Below are positions 1 through 8,910 of a DNA stretch of 64,000 bases, one piece after another; the stretch's first letter is position 1; every line of letters begins with the position of its first letter. Under the pieces are notes generated by a model, which was not told the origin of the DNA, searched no databases, and was given only the letters and a program-made list of their open reading frames with translations. The position numbers and the translations under genes were made by a program. Source of the DNA: Terasakiella sp033100395 (GTDB lineage Bacteria > Pseudomonadota > Alphaproteobacteria > Rhodospirillales > Terasakiellaceae); the NCBI RefSeq assembly GCF_033100395.1, contig NZ_JAWLVJ010000004.1:62001-126000 (forward strand). The letters are read 5' to 3'.

Positions 1-1
1 T

Positions 2-493
2 TGGTTTGTGGGGCCGGACAACGGCCTGTTTTCAACCCTAATGCAAGTGGACACCGCTGCGGTAGTTTACGAAATCACATGGCGACCCGAAAAGCTTTCA
101 CGCTCCTTCCATGGCCGTGATTTATTTGGCCCTGTCGCCGCCCGCATTGCACAAGGACACACTCAGGACATTCAGCCCATCGCGCGCACAGAATTAATTC
201 TGCTCCCTTTAACCAAACAGAAACCCCATATCAGTTATATTGATGTTTATGGAAATTGTTGGACCACGTTGCGTAAAAATGATGTCACGACGGATCAAAC
301 ATTTTCGTTAAATGGATTGATGGTTTCTTATGGGCGTGTGTTCGCTGACACAGCAGTGGGGGAAACCTTTTGGTACTATAACTCGTCAGGATTTGTTGAG
401 TTTGCGATCAATCAAGGAAATTGCGCTGATCTTAATAAGGTCAAACTTGGCGATAAAGTCCTGATAAACCAAGGTATAGATGCACATAATTAA
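2..493 (+). CDS. SAM hydrolase (DUF62), C-terminal part, truncated by the window edge
   Basis: This is the 3' end of a gene for the S-adenosyl-L-methionine hydroxide adenosyltransferase family (DUF62), which splits SAM into adenosine and methionine. The open frame already runs at base 2 and reads WFVGPDNGLFS, the signature that binds the substrate near the middle of this family. Next comes FHGRDLFGPVAA, the second family motif. The remaining residues form the C-terminal beta-barrel domain with the usual PLT and YIDVYGN patterns. About 163 codons are present; a full protein has about 250-290, so the start lies off the left edge. A GTG at base 8 is an internal valine, not a start. The gene is followed on the same strand by a metallo-hydrolase after 90 bases. 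The family call is firm; the exact substrate is inferred from family knowledge. Confidence 0.85.
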   Translation, partial: WFVGPDNGLFSTLMQVDTAAVVYEITWRPEKLSRSFHGRDLFGPVAARIAQGHTQDIQPIARTELILLPLTKQKPHISYIDVYGNCWTTLRKNDVTTDQTFSLNGLMVSYGRVFADTAVGETFWYYNSSGFVEFAINQGNCADLNKVKLGDKVLINQGIDAHN

Positions 494-583
494 AAAACGG
501 GCTTGTTAGGATGTGTTAAATCTGTACTAATAGAATATATACATAAGAATAATAAAGGCTGGTTTTTAAAACTTGGATTTAGA

Positions 584-1402
584 ATGACTTTTGCTGTTAA
601 ATTTTGGGGCGTTCGCGGATCGATTGCCTGCCCATCCCCAGAGCATGTAGAATATGGCGGCAATACAAGCTGCATTGAAGTGATTGCGGGTACGCAACGC
701 TTTATTCTTGATGCAGGTACGGGCATTCGCAATCTCGGTCAGGAACTCCTTAAAAACGGCCATAAACACTCTCACCTTTTACTGACCCATACCCATTGGG
801 ATCACATCAACGGTTTTCCATTTTTTACACCTGCCTATGTGCCGGGGAACAGTTTTCACGTGATGGCGGGGCATTTGATGGATATTGGTGGTATTCGCCA
901 GGTTCTGGCCAGTCAGATGGCAAACCCAACCTTTCCGGTTCCTATGGAAGTCATGCAGGCAGATCTGACCTTTGAAGATTTCCGGGCAGGAGACAATTTC
1001 TCTGTGGAAGGCGTTAAAGTTAAAACGGCCCCCCTGCATCACCCCAATGGTGCGACGGGTTATCGCATTGAACATGAAGGCAAGGCTGTGTGTTATGTGA
1101 CCGATACCGAACATGTTATTGGCAAGCCGGACCAGAATGTATTGGGCCTGATTGATGGGGCTGATCTGGTCATTTATGATACGACTTACAGTGACGAAAC
1201 CTTTGAGCCGAAAATCGGCTGGGGCCATTCCACATGGCAGGAAGGCATTCGTTTATGTAAAGCGGCCAATGTAAAACGCCTGGCGCTCTTCCATCATGAT
1301 CCGGAACATACCGATGACATCATGAAAGAGATTGAAGCAAAAGCAGTGGCCGAGTGGCCAAACTGCTTTGCCGCAAAAGACTTTATGGAAGTCGACGTTT
1401 AA
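584..1402 (+). CDS. Metallo-beta-lactamase-fold hydrolase
   Basis: A 272-residue cytosolic protein of the metallo-beta-lactamase fold. It opens with KFWGVRGSIACP and YGGNTSC, typical of the PhnP/ribonuclease-Z-like branch. The metal site HTHWDH (H69, H71, D73, H74) is complete. Further candidate ligands lie in APLHHPNG, YVTDTEH and FHHDPEHTDD. The fold and metal site point to a hydrolase, probably a phosphodiesterase; the substrate cannot be read from the sequence. The frame is open upstream to 503. The ATG at 584 is preferred because the conserved domain starts immediately there and the upstream 27 codons look non-coding. It converges on motB, whose stop is 13 bases away, and no clear terminator lies between them. 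Confidence 0.8.
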   Translation: MTFAVKFWGVRGSIACPSPEHVEYGGNTSCIEVIAGTQRFILDAGTGIRNLGQELLKNGHKHSHLLLTHTHWDHINGFPFFTPAYVPGNSFHVMAGHLMDIGGIRQVLASQMANPTFPVPMEVMQADLTFEDFRAGDNFSVEGVKVKTAPLHHPNGATGYRIEHEGKAVCYVTDTEHVIGKPDQNVLGLIDGADLVIYDTTYSDETFEPKIGWGHSTWQEGIRLCKAANVKRLALFHHDPEHTDDIMKEIEAKAVAEWPNCFAAKDFMEVDV

Positions 1403-1415
1403 TTTTCAAATATTC

Positions 1416-2249
1416 TTACTGATTTTGAACCGGGGCAGGGGCTTGCTGCGGCTGACCTTGCTGATCTGTTGGGGCAGGGGTCTGCGCAGGTTGAACCTGT
1501 TGGGCTTCATTTGAACGCCCTGCATCTGCTTCGGGATCATAATCACGCGCAATCGATGTGGTTGGCACATATTTCGGCGGTGAATATTCAAACGGTTTTT
1601 GATGAATACGTAGCACGACACGGCGGTTCTGAGCTTTGTTTTCCGGCAAAGGCGTACCGTCATCTAAACGATTTGGTACTTTGGGACGGGTAGAAGCGTA
1701 AGACAAAACGCGCATGCGTTTGATCTCTACACCGTATTCGTTAAGAACCTGCAAAACGGAGGCAGCACGCGCTGCACCCAACACCCAGTTTGACGGGAAT
1801 TGAATGGTGCTGATGGGGTCGTCATCCGTATGACCTTCAACATCCATGTTAAATACGAGATACTGTGGGCTATTTACCAATTCCGCCAATGAAGAAATGA
1901 CAGGGTAGGCTTCTTCGATAAGCTGCGCGGTTCCTGGTCTAAAGAAAGTCTCACTATCAAATTCAAGAACGATCCCGCTGTCGTCAACACCGACTTTCAG
2001 AACCTTACCATCCGTCAATTCCTGAACGATTTCAGTGGTCTCTTCTTTCAGTTCCTGAACCGGGGCTTTGCGTTCTTTTTTGTTTACTTTCTCGTTGATG
2101 CCTTCAGCTACTTCTTCATAAAGGGCCAGATCGACTTTAGATACCGCAACAAGCAGCACAAAGAATGCCATCAAAAGGGTAATGGCATCGGCATAGGTGG
2201 CCAACCATGACTCGTCTTCTGGTTCTTCTTTGGGAGCGGGAGGGGGCAT
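1416..2249 (-). CDS. motB: Flagellar motor stator protein MotB/PomB
   Basis: MotB anchors the flagellar stator to peptidoglycan and carries the ion-binding aspartate. The 277-residue protein has one N-terminal membrane helix (residues about 22-38) with the invariant aspartate in YADAITLLMAFF (D21). A charged plug/linker follows, then an OmpA-like peptidoglycan-binding domain with VEGHTDDDPI, the NWVLGAARA helix and NRRVVLRI (about residues 120-245). The last 45 residues are a Pro/Gln/Ala-rich tail (PAQTPAPTDQ...), a low-complexity extension that MotB does not need. The ATG at 2249 has GAGG 6 bases upstream. It lies 26 bases after motA, so the two form an operon. Whether protons or sodium drive it cannot be decided here; the length and motA sequence lean towards the PomAB-like group. 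Confidence 0.93.
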   Translation of the reverse strand: MPPPAPKEEPEDESWLATYADAITLLMAFFVLLVAVSKVDLALYEEVAEGINEKVNKKERKAPVQELKEETTEIVQELTDGKVLKVGVDDSGIVLEFDSETFFRPGTAQLIEEAYPVISSLAELVNSPQYLVFNMDVEGHTDDDPISTIQFPSNWVLGAARAASVLQVLNEYGVEIKRMRVLSYASTRPKVPNRLDDGTPLPENKAQNRRVVLRIHQKPFEYSPPKYVPTTSIARDYDPEADAGRSNEAQQVQPAQTPAPTDQQGQPQQAPAPVQNQ

Positions 2250-2275
2250 CGTAACCTCAGATCAAATAACTGGAC

Positions 2276-3076
2276 TTATTTACGTTTCATCATCTTATCA
2301 AGATTGTAGTGAATAGCCGGATCAAGGAAGCTGTTCATACGGTCCTGAATGTAACGGGGGCTTTTGCGGTCAGCCAAAAGGCACAGACCTTCAGCGACCA
2401 GATAATTTCTAAAACGAACGATTTCTTCGCGTTGCTGGATTTTATTAGCAGCCGGCAGAAAGATCATACGGGCAAACAACACCCCATAAAGTGTTGTCAA
2501 AAGGGCAACGGCCAGACCAGCACCAAGTTGACTTGGATCACCACCCATGCCATCCAACATAATGATCAGACCGATCAGAGTCCCGATCATACCGAAAGCA
2601 GGGCAGGTTGCGGCAATTGCACGCAGAATATTGGCTTGAATGGTATTACGGACAAAAGTGGTTTCAATTGTGTTTGTCAAGATTTCACGAACTTCAGTAC
2701 CTGTATAGCCACTGATCACCATTTCAATACCAAACCCTAAGAAACGATCAGCACGCGCTGCTTTTTTGGATTCTGCTTCCAGGGCAGGGATACCATTCTT
2801 TTGAACAGTGTACCCCCACTTGATGATACGGCCGACTTCAGCAGTCAGGATGTTACGGGCAACTTTGGGGGCAAAAACCAATCGACCAATCAGTTTAATC
2901 GCCATAAAAACATAACGGGGTTCATAAGAGACAAAAGTGGCAGAGAAAGTTCCGCCGATCACCATAATAAAACTTGGCAAATCCAGGAACATCAGGAAAT
3001 TGTCAGTACTTAAAAGAATAGCACCCACAAAAAGTGCGATACCGCCGAGAATCCCAATAATTGTTGCAAACGACAT
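2276..3076 (-). CDS. motA: Flagellar motor stator protein MotA/PomA
   Basis: A 266-residue integral membrane protein of the MotA/TolQ/ExbB superfamily. It forms the five-subunit ring around MotB and pushes on the rotor protein FliG. Four membrane segments are visible: two near the N terminus (about residues 5-22 and 32-50) and two in the C-terminal half. The conserved third-helix motif PAFGMIGTLIGLI and the fourth-helix run LLTTLYGVLFARMI are present. The cytoplasmic loop between helices 2 and 3 carries the charged residues used for FliG contact. MotB follows directly. The upstream region holds an 8-base direct repeat with 11-base spacing (3100-3118) that could be a regulator site. The short PomA-like N-terminal arrangement favours the PomA subgroup, but this is an inference. 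Confidence 0.93.
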   Translation of the reverse strand: MSFATIIGILGGIALFVGAILLSTDNFLMFLDLPSFIMVIGGTFSATFVSYEPRYVFMAIKLIGRLVFAPKVARNILTAEVGRIIKWGYTVQKNGIPALEAESKKAARADRFLGFGIEMVISGYTGTEVREILTNTIETTFVRNTIQANILRAIAATCPAFGMIGTLIGLIIMLDGMGGDPSQLGAGLAVALLTTLYGVLFARMIFLPAANKIQQREEIVRFRNYLVAEGLCLLADRKSPRYIQDRMNSFLDPAIHYNLDKMMKRK

Positions 3077-3099
3077 GTCTTTGCCTTTATCCCAAACAT

Positions 3100-3118
3100 C
3101 TAAACGCGTACTAAACGC
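3100..3118. promoter_or_regulatory. Direct repeat upstream of motA, CtrA-like spacing
   Basis: The octamer CTAAACGC occurs twice, at 3100-3107 and 3111-3118. The repeats are 11 bases apart, one helical turn, and lie 24-42 bases upstream of the motA start. CtrA, which controls flagellar genes in many alphaproteobacteria, binds TTAA-N7-TTAA with the same 11-base period. Here each half matches three of the four core bases (CTAA-N7-CTAA). The repeat is seen directly; the link to CtrA is speculative. Confidence 0.3.
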
Positions 3119-3185
3119 TTTTACAATAAGCTATTAGTTACCATTATGCATTTAAAAAGCTAACAGAATGATAACGTATTCATCA

Positions 3186-4475
3186 TTATCGTTCCCGAAA
3201 TGCTTCGTGTTTCATTTTAAGAACTGGTTTAATCAAATATTCGATAACTGATTTCTCGCCTGTGTGAATATCCACGGTCGCTTCCATCCCCGGCGTGATC
3301 TCATAAGTTCCTTCCTTATCACCAAGATAGGTTTTTTCCGTCTGCACGATCACGCGAAAATAGGTCTCACCTTCCTGTGATGTTGTAGAATCGGGTGCCA
3401 CATGAATAACCTTGCCTTCCAGACTACCGTAACGCACAAAGTCATAGGTATTGATCTTCACAACCGCATCCTGATTTTCTTCCACATAACCACGGTCAAT
3501 CGGGTTGAGACGGGCTTCGATCACAAGGTTTTCGCCAATAGGGACGATTTCCATAATCGGTTCTCCCGCGCTGACCACATTTCCGATGGTGTTGTAGGTC
3601 ATATTCTTCACCACCCCATCAATTGGGCTTTTGATCAGGGCACGAATACCTTGATCCGTGGCTTTTGAAAGAAGCTCCAACGTCTGTGCAATAGATTGCT
3701 CTACGGTACCCAGTTCTTCCAGGGCTTCACGCTGGAAGGCAGTTTTCTCTTCATCAATCTTCGACATTTCTTCCGCCACACTTGCCTTGGCCTTTGGAAT
3801 TGAAGTCTTGAGTGTGCGTAATTCACCTTCCAGCTTTTGAACTTCTGATTCCAGCTTCAGGTGATCCATTTTAGACGTCAGCTTATCATTCAACAGGTCG
3901 CTGGACATATTAAAGCGACGTTTGCTGAGATTCAGATTTCGTCGCGTGTTATCCATTTTCTTTTCGAGTTCTTCAACGGCCAGTTCGCGCTGACGCATCT
4001 TGTCTTTCAACACCTTCAGGCGGGAATTCAGGTCACGCAAGCGCGCCTGATAAGAACGTTCCGTCGCAACAGCCATACCAGGGCGTGCTTCTACGATCTC
4101 CTCTGGCAAGTTTAAGTCACCGTCTGTGGCTTCGGCTTCCAGGCGTGCACGGTTTAACAAAAGGCCGTCCAGACGAACTTCCAATTCTTCCTTGTTCACC
4201 CCGCCTGTCCCCAGATCCAGCTGCACAAGTTCGGCACCTTTGCGCACCACATCGCCTTGTTGAACATGGATATCCGTAATGATACCGCCTTCCAAATGTT
4301 GAATGACTTTGATTTTGCCCTGCGGGACAACTTCCCCCATGGCGACGGAGACTTCTTCCAGATATGCAAAAAAGCTCCAGACTGCAAAGCCAACCAGGCC
4401 GCCGATAATCGCCAGCACCAACGGGCTTCTTCGGTTTACGGAATTTTCCTGAACAAGTGTATCAAGGCGAGACAT
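3186..4475 (-). CDS. Type I secretion membrane-fusion protein (HlyD/LapC family)
   Basis: A 429-residue periplasmic adaptor that joins an inner-membrane ABC exporter to an outer-membrane TolC channel. It has a short cytosolic N terminus, one membrane helix (about residues 18-38) and the lipoyl-type half motif VIQHLEGGIITDIHVQQGDVV. A long coiled coil follows (about residues 75-270, heptad-like Leu/Glu/Lys). The second lipoyl half is IKSPIDGVVKNMTYNTIGNVV, followed by a C-terminal beta-barrel domain. Its ATG overlaps the stop of the transporter gene by one base (TAATG at 4475), which indicates translational coupling. No secreted substrate gene lies next to it. The outer-membrane partner is probably the TolC homologue at 8911-10227. 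Confidence 0.92.
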   Translation of the reverse strand: MSRLDTLVQENSVNRRSPLVLAIIGGLVGFAVWSFFAYLEEVSVAMGEVVPQGKIKVIQHLEGGIITDIHVQQGDVVRKGAELVQLDLGTGGVNKEELEVRLDGLLLNRARLEAEATDGDLNLPEEIVEARPGMAVATERSYQARLRDLNSRLKVLKDKMRQRELAVEELEKKMDNTRRNLNLSKRRFNMSSDLLNDKLTSKMDHLKLESEVQKLEGELRTLKTSIPKAKASVAEEMSKIDEEKTAFQREALEELGTVEQSIAQTLELLSKATDQGIRALIKSPIDGVVKNMTYNTIGNVVSAGEPIMEIVPIGENLVIEARLNPIDRGYVEENQDAVVKINTYDFVRYGSLEGKVIHVAPDSTTSQEGETYFRVIVQTEKTYLGDKEGTYEITPGMEATVDIHTGEKSVIEYLIKPVLKMKHEAFRER

Positions 4476-6427
4476 TATTTTTCTCCCTTCACATTGTAAG
4501 GCTGGACGCCGGTCTTTATGGTCTTTTGCTGCACAGGGGCCTGTGTTGGTTTGGGTGAAGGTTTTGCAGTTGTTGTTGGTTTAACGGCCTGCTTGGGTTG
4601 TTCTGCAACGGGCTTGGGTGCAGTAGTCTTTGCCTTCGACGCAGGTGCCCCCTTAATCGGTTTGGACGCAACTTTAGGCATTGGCGTTTGTGTCGGCGAA
4701 GGCACTGTTTTCGGCTCTTCCTGCTTTTTCTGCTGCGCACTAGCCGCCAGTTTTGGCAAGACGTCCTTGGTTTGTCCGGCCAAAGCGATCCGACCATGGT
4801 CCATCACGATCATGTTCGCGCATGCCCCCAACAAAACCGGGCTATGCGTGACAAGAATAATAGTGTGATCTTCAGCAAGTTTCGCCAGTAAATCACGGAG
4901 TTCTTCTTCCGCCTGACGATCCAGACTACCAGACGGTTCATCCAGCAGAAGGACAGGGGGATTCCCCAACAGCGCACGTGAAATGGTCAATCGCTGTTTC
5001 TGCCCGCCGGATAAACGACGGCCTGCTTCACCGATATCACTGCCATAACCTTCGGGCAGATCAATGATCGTATCATGCACACCTGTTGCCTGACAGGCCG
5101 CGATAATTTCTTCATCTGTTGCTTCAGGGCGTGAAAAGACCAGGTTTTCACGAACCGTGCCATGTAACAATGCGCATTCCTGCGGCACATAGCCAATCCA
5201 GCTAGCGAGTTCATAACGCGTAAATTGCTTGATATCTGCTTTATCCAGCAGCACTCGGCCACTTTCCGGGACATAGAGGCCCTGCAGCAGTTTAATCAAA
5301 GTTGTTTTGCCACTGCCATTTCGCCCAACAAGTGCCGTCAAGGCTCCCGGTTTCAGATTAAAACTGACGCCATCAACGACAGGTTCCAGTTCCTCGCTAT
5401 ATTTAAAGGTCACTTTATCCAGGGAAATATGGCCTTCTGGTCGGCTCATTTTCACTTCGCTTTCCTGACGTTCAATCGGCATTGCAAAGAGAACACCCAG
5501 GCGTTCAACCGATTGCTTGAAGCCGGAAAAAGATCGCCAGGACCCGACCAATTGGTTCATAGGGCCGAGCAAACGACCAGAAAGCATGTTGGTCGCAATC
5601 AAGGACCCCATGGTCAGTTCCTGATTAATGATCGCAATCGCACCGACCGTTGTCAGGGAAATTGTGGTCATCAGTGTTAAGGTCATACCAAGATTGGTGT
5701 AAGCATCTGCCTTGCCGCCCCGAATGATTGAATTTTCAATATTATCTGCGTGACGTTCTTCCCATGTACCTTCAAGGGTACGGTCCATGGCAAGCGCCTT
5801 GACGGTTGTCCGCCCGGCAATAACGCCAGCGATCAAATCATCGCGACTAAGCGTGGTTTTCTTTTCTTCCTGATTGGCGGAATTCATCACATTCCCGGAT
5901 CGCCAGGCGACAAACAGGAAACAGGGCAAGATGATGAGAAAGACCCACGCGATGGGCAGCGCTAGCATCAGAATGAGACCAAGAAACAAAAATACAAACG
6001 GCAGATCGACCAGCAAAATGGCAGTCCCGCCACTTAATGTGTTGCGAACCGTATCCACATCACGAAACAGCGTTTGCCAGTAGGCCGCTGGCTTACTTTC
6101 CAATGTCTGCAAAGGTACAGATGTAAATTGACGAAAGAGCTTGCGCCCGACTTCGACATCAATACGCAGGGCGACGCGTTGCATAATTTTGGAACGGGCT
6201 TGTCGCAAAGAATAGTCAAACACCAAAACCAGCAAGACGCCGATCACAAGGCCCTGCAGAGTTTCTATCCCGGCATGGAAAACGACGCGGTCATACACCT
6301 GCAATACGAAGACCGGGACAACCAGGGCCAACATATTGACAAAGAAAGACATCCCCATAATTTCCCGGAACGTCTTAATCAAGGGCTTCACAATTGGCTT
6401 TAACCAATCAAAACTCGGTGGCAGCAT
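4475..6427 (-). CDS. Type I secretion ABC transporter with Pro/Lys/Thr-rich tail
   Basis: A fused membrane/ATPase half-transporter of the type I secretion family, 650 residues. The N-terminal half has an ABC membrane domain with about six helices and no C39 peptidase signature. The ATPase domain has Walker A GRNGSGKTT (368-376), signature LSGGQKQR (472), Walker B VLLLDEP (492) and H-loop VTHSP. After about residue 565 it carries an unusual tail of about 85 residues, almost only Pro, Lys, Thr, Ala and Gln, ending YNVKGEK. The ATG at 6427 has GGAA 8 bases upstream and starts at MLPPSFDWL. The frame is open to 6484, but that ATG has no ribosome site. It is coupled to the HlyD gene by a one-base overlap and reads away from the divergent cyclase gene. 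Confidence 0.9.
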   Translation of the reverse strand: MLPPSFDWLKPIVKPLIKTFREIMGMSFFVNMLALVVPVFVLQVYDRVVFHAGIETLQGLVIGVLLVLVFDYSLRQARSKIMQRVALRIDVEVGRKLFRQFTSVPLQTLESKPAAYWQTLFRDVDTVRNTLSGGTAILLVDLPFVFLFLGLILMLALPIAWVFLIILPCFLFVAWRSGNVMNSANQEEKKTTLSRDDLIAGVIAGRTTVKALAMDRTLEGTWEERHADNIENSIIRGGKADAYTNLGMTLTLMTTISLTTVGAIAIINQELTMGSLIATNMLSGRLLGPMNQLVGSWRSFSGFKQSVERLGVLFAMPIERQESEVKMSRPEGHISLDKVTFKYSEELEPVVDGVSFNLKPGALTALVGRNGSGKTTLIKLLQGLYVPESGRVLLDKADIKQFTRYELASWIGYVPQECALLHGTVRENLVFSRPEATDEEIIAACQATGVHDTIIDLPEGYGSDIGEAGRRLSGGQKQRLTISRALLGNPPVLLLDEPSGSLDRQAEEELRDLLAKLAEDHTIILVTHSPVLLGACANMIVMDHGRIALAGQTKDVLPKLAASAQQKKQEEPKTVPSPTQTPMPKVASKPIKGAPASKAKTTAPKPVAEQPKQAVKPTTTAKPSPKPTQAPVQQKTIKTGVQPYNVKGEK

Positions 6428-6587
6428 TACGATTCCAATGCAGTTTCTTTCTATCTTATTGAAATGTAGCGCAAAATGATTCAAAAAACGACACTATAAG
6501 TTTGTTTTTCCCCTCATTTTTTCCATTTTTTTATATGTTTTCTTGACCTTGCATAGATGAACTGTTGTCATAGGTGAAAGTTTCTCC

Positions 6588-8852
6588 ATGGATAAAGGGG
6601 CAAAGGCCGTGGCTGATAGTGCAAATAAGGACAAAAAGAAACCGGGAAGAATTCGTAAATTCTTTTCTATGACCCGCCTTACCGGGCTATTGTTTCTGAT
6701 TGTGATGCTGGCCATTCAAACACAGGATCCATATCCTGTTGAATTCTTGCGAAACAAGACATTTGATACCTATCAACGCATGCAGCCGCGTGAAGTAAAA
6801 ACGCGACCTGTAACCATCGTTGATTTGGATGAAGAAAGTCTGTCCGAGGTCGGCCAATGGCCATGGCCAAGATCCACGGTTGGCGATATGGTTGCCAACC
6901 TTTTTAGAATGGGTGCTGCTGTGGTGGCATTCGATATGGCGTTTCCTGAACCGGATCGGCTGTCCCCCAGCATGATTGCGGATAATGTCACAGGCCTTGA
7001 TCCTGCACTGGAAGAAGAACTGCGACAGTTGCCAAGCAATGACCAATATTTTGCAAATATCATCAAGCAAACTCGTGTTGTCTTGGGTCAGGCTGGTTTT
7101 GACAGAGAAATTGAAGATCAGGAATATCGCCCCCCAGTAAAGAAATCCATCGCATTCCTAGGGCAGAAACCCCATGCTTTTGTCCCCGTGCTACCTTCAT
7201 TGGTGCGCAACGTCCCGGAGATCGAAGCAGTGGCTGCTGGTCATGGTTTCTTTTCTCTCTTCCCGGAGACAGACGGGATTGTACGACGGGTTCCAACGCT
7301 TTTTCAATTTGATGAAAATATATACACAGGTCTTTCCATCGAAATGCTGCGTGTTGTGACAGGCCGTAAAACCATTCTGGCTAAAAGTAACCAGGGTGGC
7401 GTGGAAAGTGTTAAAATCACCAAAGGGCTGACACTTCCGACGGATCAGAAGGGCCGCGTCTGGCCGCATTTCTCAAAACACGACAAAGCCAAATATGTCT
7501 CAGCACGTGATGTGCTGTCAGGTGTTGTTGACCCAGCGATGATCAAAGGGAAATTGATCATTGTCGGCACATCAGCTGTTGGCCTTCTTGATATCCGGGC
7601 AACCCCGGTCGAAGGTACATTGCCCGGGGTAGAAGTCCACGCAAATGTGATTGAATCGGTTGTCGACAAAGCTTTCCTAAGCCGCCCGAACAATATGAAC
7701 GGTGCAGAATTCCTGCTGACCCTGTTTGCCGGGCTGATCATGATCATCCTAGTGCCGATGATCGGCGCAAAATGGACATTAATCCTGTTCGTGGTCATCG
7801 CAGGTGGATCAGGGGCCACATCCTGGTATCTCTTTACCGAGGAACGATTATTGTTCGACGCAGGCTTTGCCATGGTTGCGACATTGGGGATTTATGTTCA
7901 GCTGACCTATATGGGATATGCCGCAGAAGAGGCGCAGAAGAAACAAGTGCGTTCTGCCTTTTCTCACTACATGTCACCGGCTCTTGTGGAACGTCTGGCC
8001 GAAGACCCATCCGGGCTTAAACTTGGCGGTGAAAACCGACCGATGACTTTGTTGTTCTGTGACGTACGGGGCTTTACTTCAATCTCCGAATTATTTGACG
8101 CAGAAGGCCTGACCAAGCTGATCAACAAATTCCTGACACCATTGACCAACGTAATCCTGAACCGCCAGGGAACCATCGATAAATATATGGGTGACTGTAT
8201 CATGGCATTCTGGAATGCACCGCTTGATGTCGAAAATCATGAAAGAGAAGGGTGCATTTCTGCCCTTGAAATGATCGACTCTCTGGTAGAAGTAAACGAC
8301 AGACTGGAAAAAGAAGCCAAGGAAGAAGGGCGTAAACACATCCCGCTTCGCATTGGTATTGGCCTGAATACCGGTGTTTGTTGTGTGGGGAACATGGGAT
8401 CGGACCAACGTTTCGACTATTCCGTTCTCGGTGACCCGGTAAACCTGGCATCACGTCTTGAAGGACAGTCTAAAACATACGGTGTAACCATCGTTATTGG
8501 TGAATCGACCTATCAGAATGTTCAAGACTTGGCTTGTATCGAACTGGATCTCATTCAGGTGAAAGGGAAAACAGAAGCCGTTCGTATCTTCTCCGTTCTC
8601 GGAGATGATAAAGTCGCACAGAAACCTGACTTCATCGAATATGCCAAACATCATGCAGAGCTTCTGCTTGCCTATCGTGACCAGCAATGGGCTAAGGTTC
8701 GTGAGATGATCAAGGTCGGCAATCAAATGATTGATGGACTGAAAATGGAACACCATGGCCTTTATGACCTTTATGAAGAACGCATGCAGGATTATGAGAA
8801 AAACCCGCCAGGACCAGATTGGGACGGTGTGTTTATCGCAACAACCAAATAA
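6588..8852 (+). CDS. CHASE2-domain class III adenylate cyclase
   Basis: A 754-residue membrane cyclase. It has an N-terminal membrane helix (about residues 29-46), then a large extracytoplasmic CHASE2 sensor domain (about 50-360; landmarks VTIVDLDEESL, GQWPWPRS, GVEVHANVIESV). Three further helices follow (about 375-445), then the catalytic domain. The metal-binding aspartates are in LLFCDVRGFTS (D492) and DKYMGDCIMAFWNAP (D536). The substrate-specifying lysine of DKYMGD and the aspartate of FDYSVLGDPVNLASRLE indicate ATP, so the product should be cAMP. It is divergent from the type I secretion transporter and convergent with its TolC, with which it shares a terminator. The signal sensed by CHASE2 is unknown. 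The ATG at 6588 is the first of the frame; its ribosome site is weak. Confidence 0.92.
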   Translation: MDKGAKAVADSANKDKKKPGRIRKFFSMTRLTGLLFLIVMLAIQTQDPYPVEFLRNKTFDTYQRMQPREVKTRPVTIVDLDEESLSEVGQWPWPRSTVGDMVANLFRMGAAVVAFDMAFPEPDRLSPSMIADNVTGLDPALEEELRQLPSNDQYFANIIKQTRVVLGQAGFDREIEDQEYRPPVKKSIAFLGQKPHAFVPVLPSLVRNVPEIEAVAAGHGFFSLFPETDGIVRRVPTLFQFDENIYTGLSIEMLRVVTGRKTILAKSNQGGVESVKITKGLTLPTDQKGRVWPHFSKHDKAKYVSARDVLSGVVDPAMIKGKLIIVGTSAVGLLDIRATPVEGTLPGVEVHANVIESVVDKAFLSRPNNMNGAEFLLTLFAGLIMIILVPMIGAKWTLILFVVIAGGSGATSWYLFTEERLLFDAGFAMVATLGIYVQLTYMGYAAEEAQKKQVRSAFSHYMSPALVERLAEDPSGLKLGGENRPMTLLFCDVRGFTSISELFDAEGLTKLINKFLTPLTNVILNRQGTIDKYMGDCIMAFWNAPLDVENHEREGCISALEMIDSLVEVNDRLEKEAKEEGRKHIPLRIGIGLNTGVCCVGNMGSDQRFDYSVLGDPVNLASRLEGQSKTYGVTIVIGESTYQNVQDLACIELDLIQVKGKTEAVRIFSVLGDDKVAQKPDFIEYAKHHAELLLAYRDQQWAKVREMIKVGNQMIDGLKMEHHGLYDLYEERMQDYEKNPPGPDWDGVFIATTK

Positions 8853-8856
8853 CAAC

Positions 8857-8890
8857 AAAAAGGCCGCTGGAAAATTCCAGCGGCCTTTTT
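8857..8890. terminator. Bidirectional terminator between cyclase and tolC genes
   Basis: A perfect inverted repeat with 16-base arms and a 2-base loop, AAAAAGGCCGCTGGAA and its complement. The arms end in A and T runs, so it can work for both converging genes. It starts 5 bases after the cyclase stop and ends 21 bases before the tolC stop. Confidence 0.92.
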
Positions 8891-8910
8891 AAATAATTGA
8901 TTTTGAACTT

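Noticed and set aside
4516..4891. Several overlapping open frames on both strands in the 3' end of the ABC transporter
   Set aside because: They come from the low-complexity Pro/Lys/Thr tail sequence, and have no start signals or motifs.
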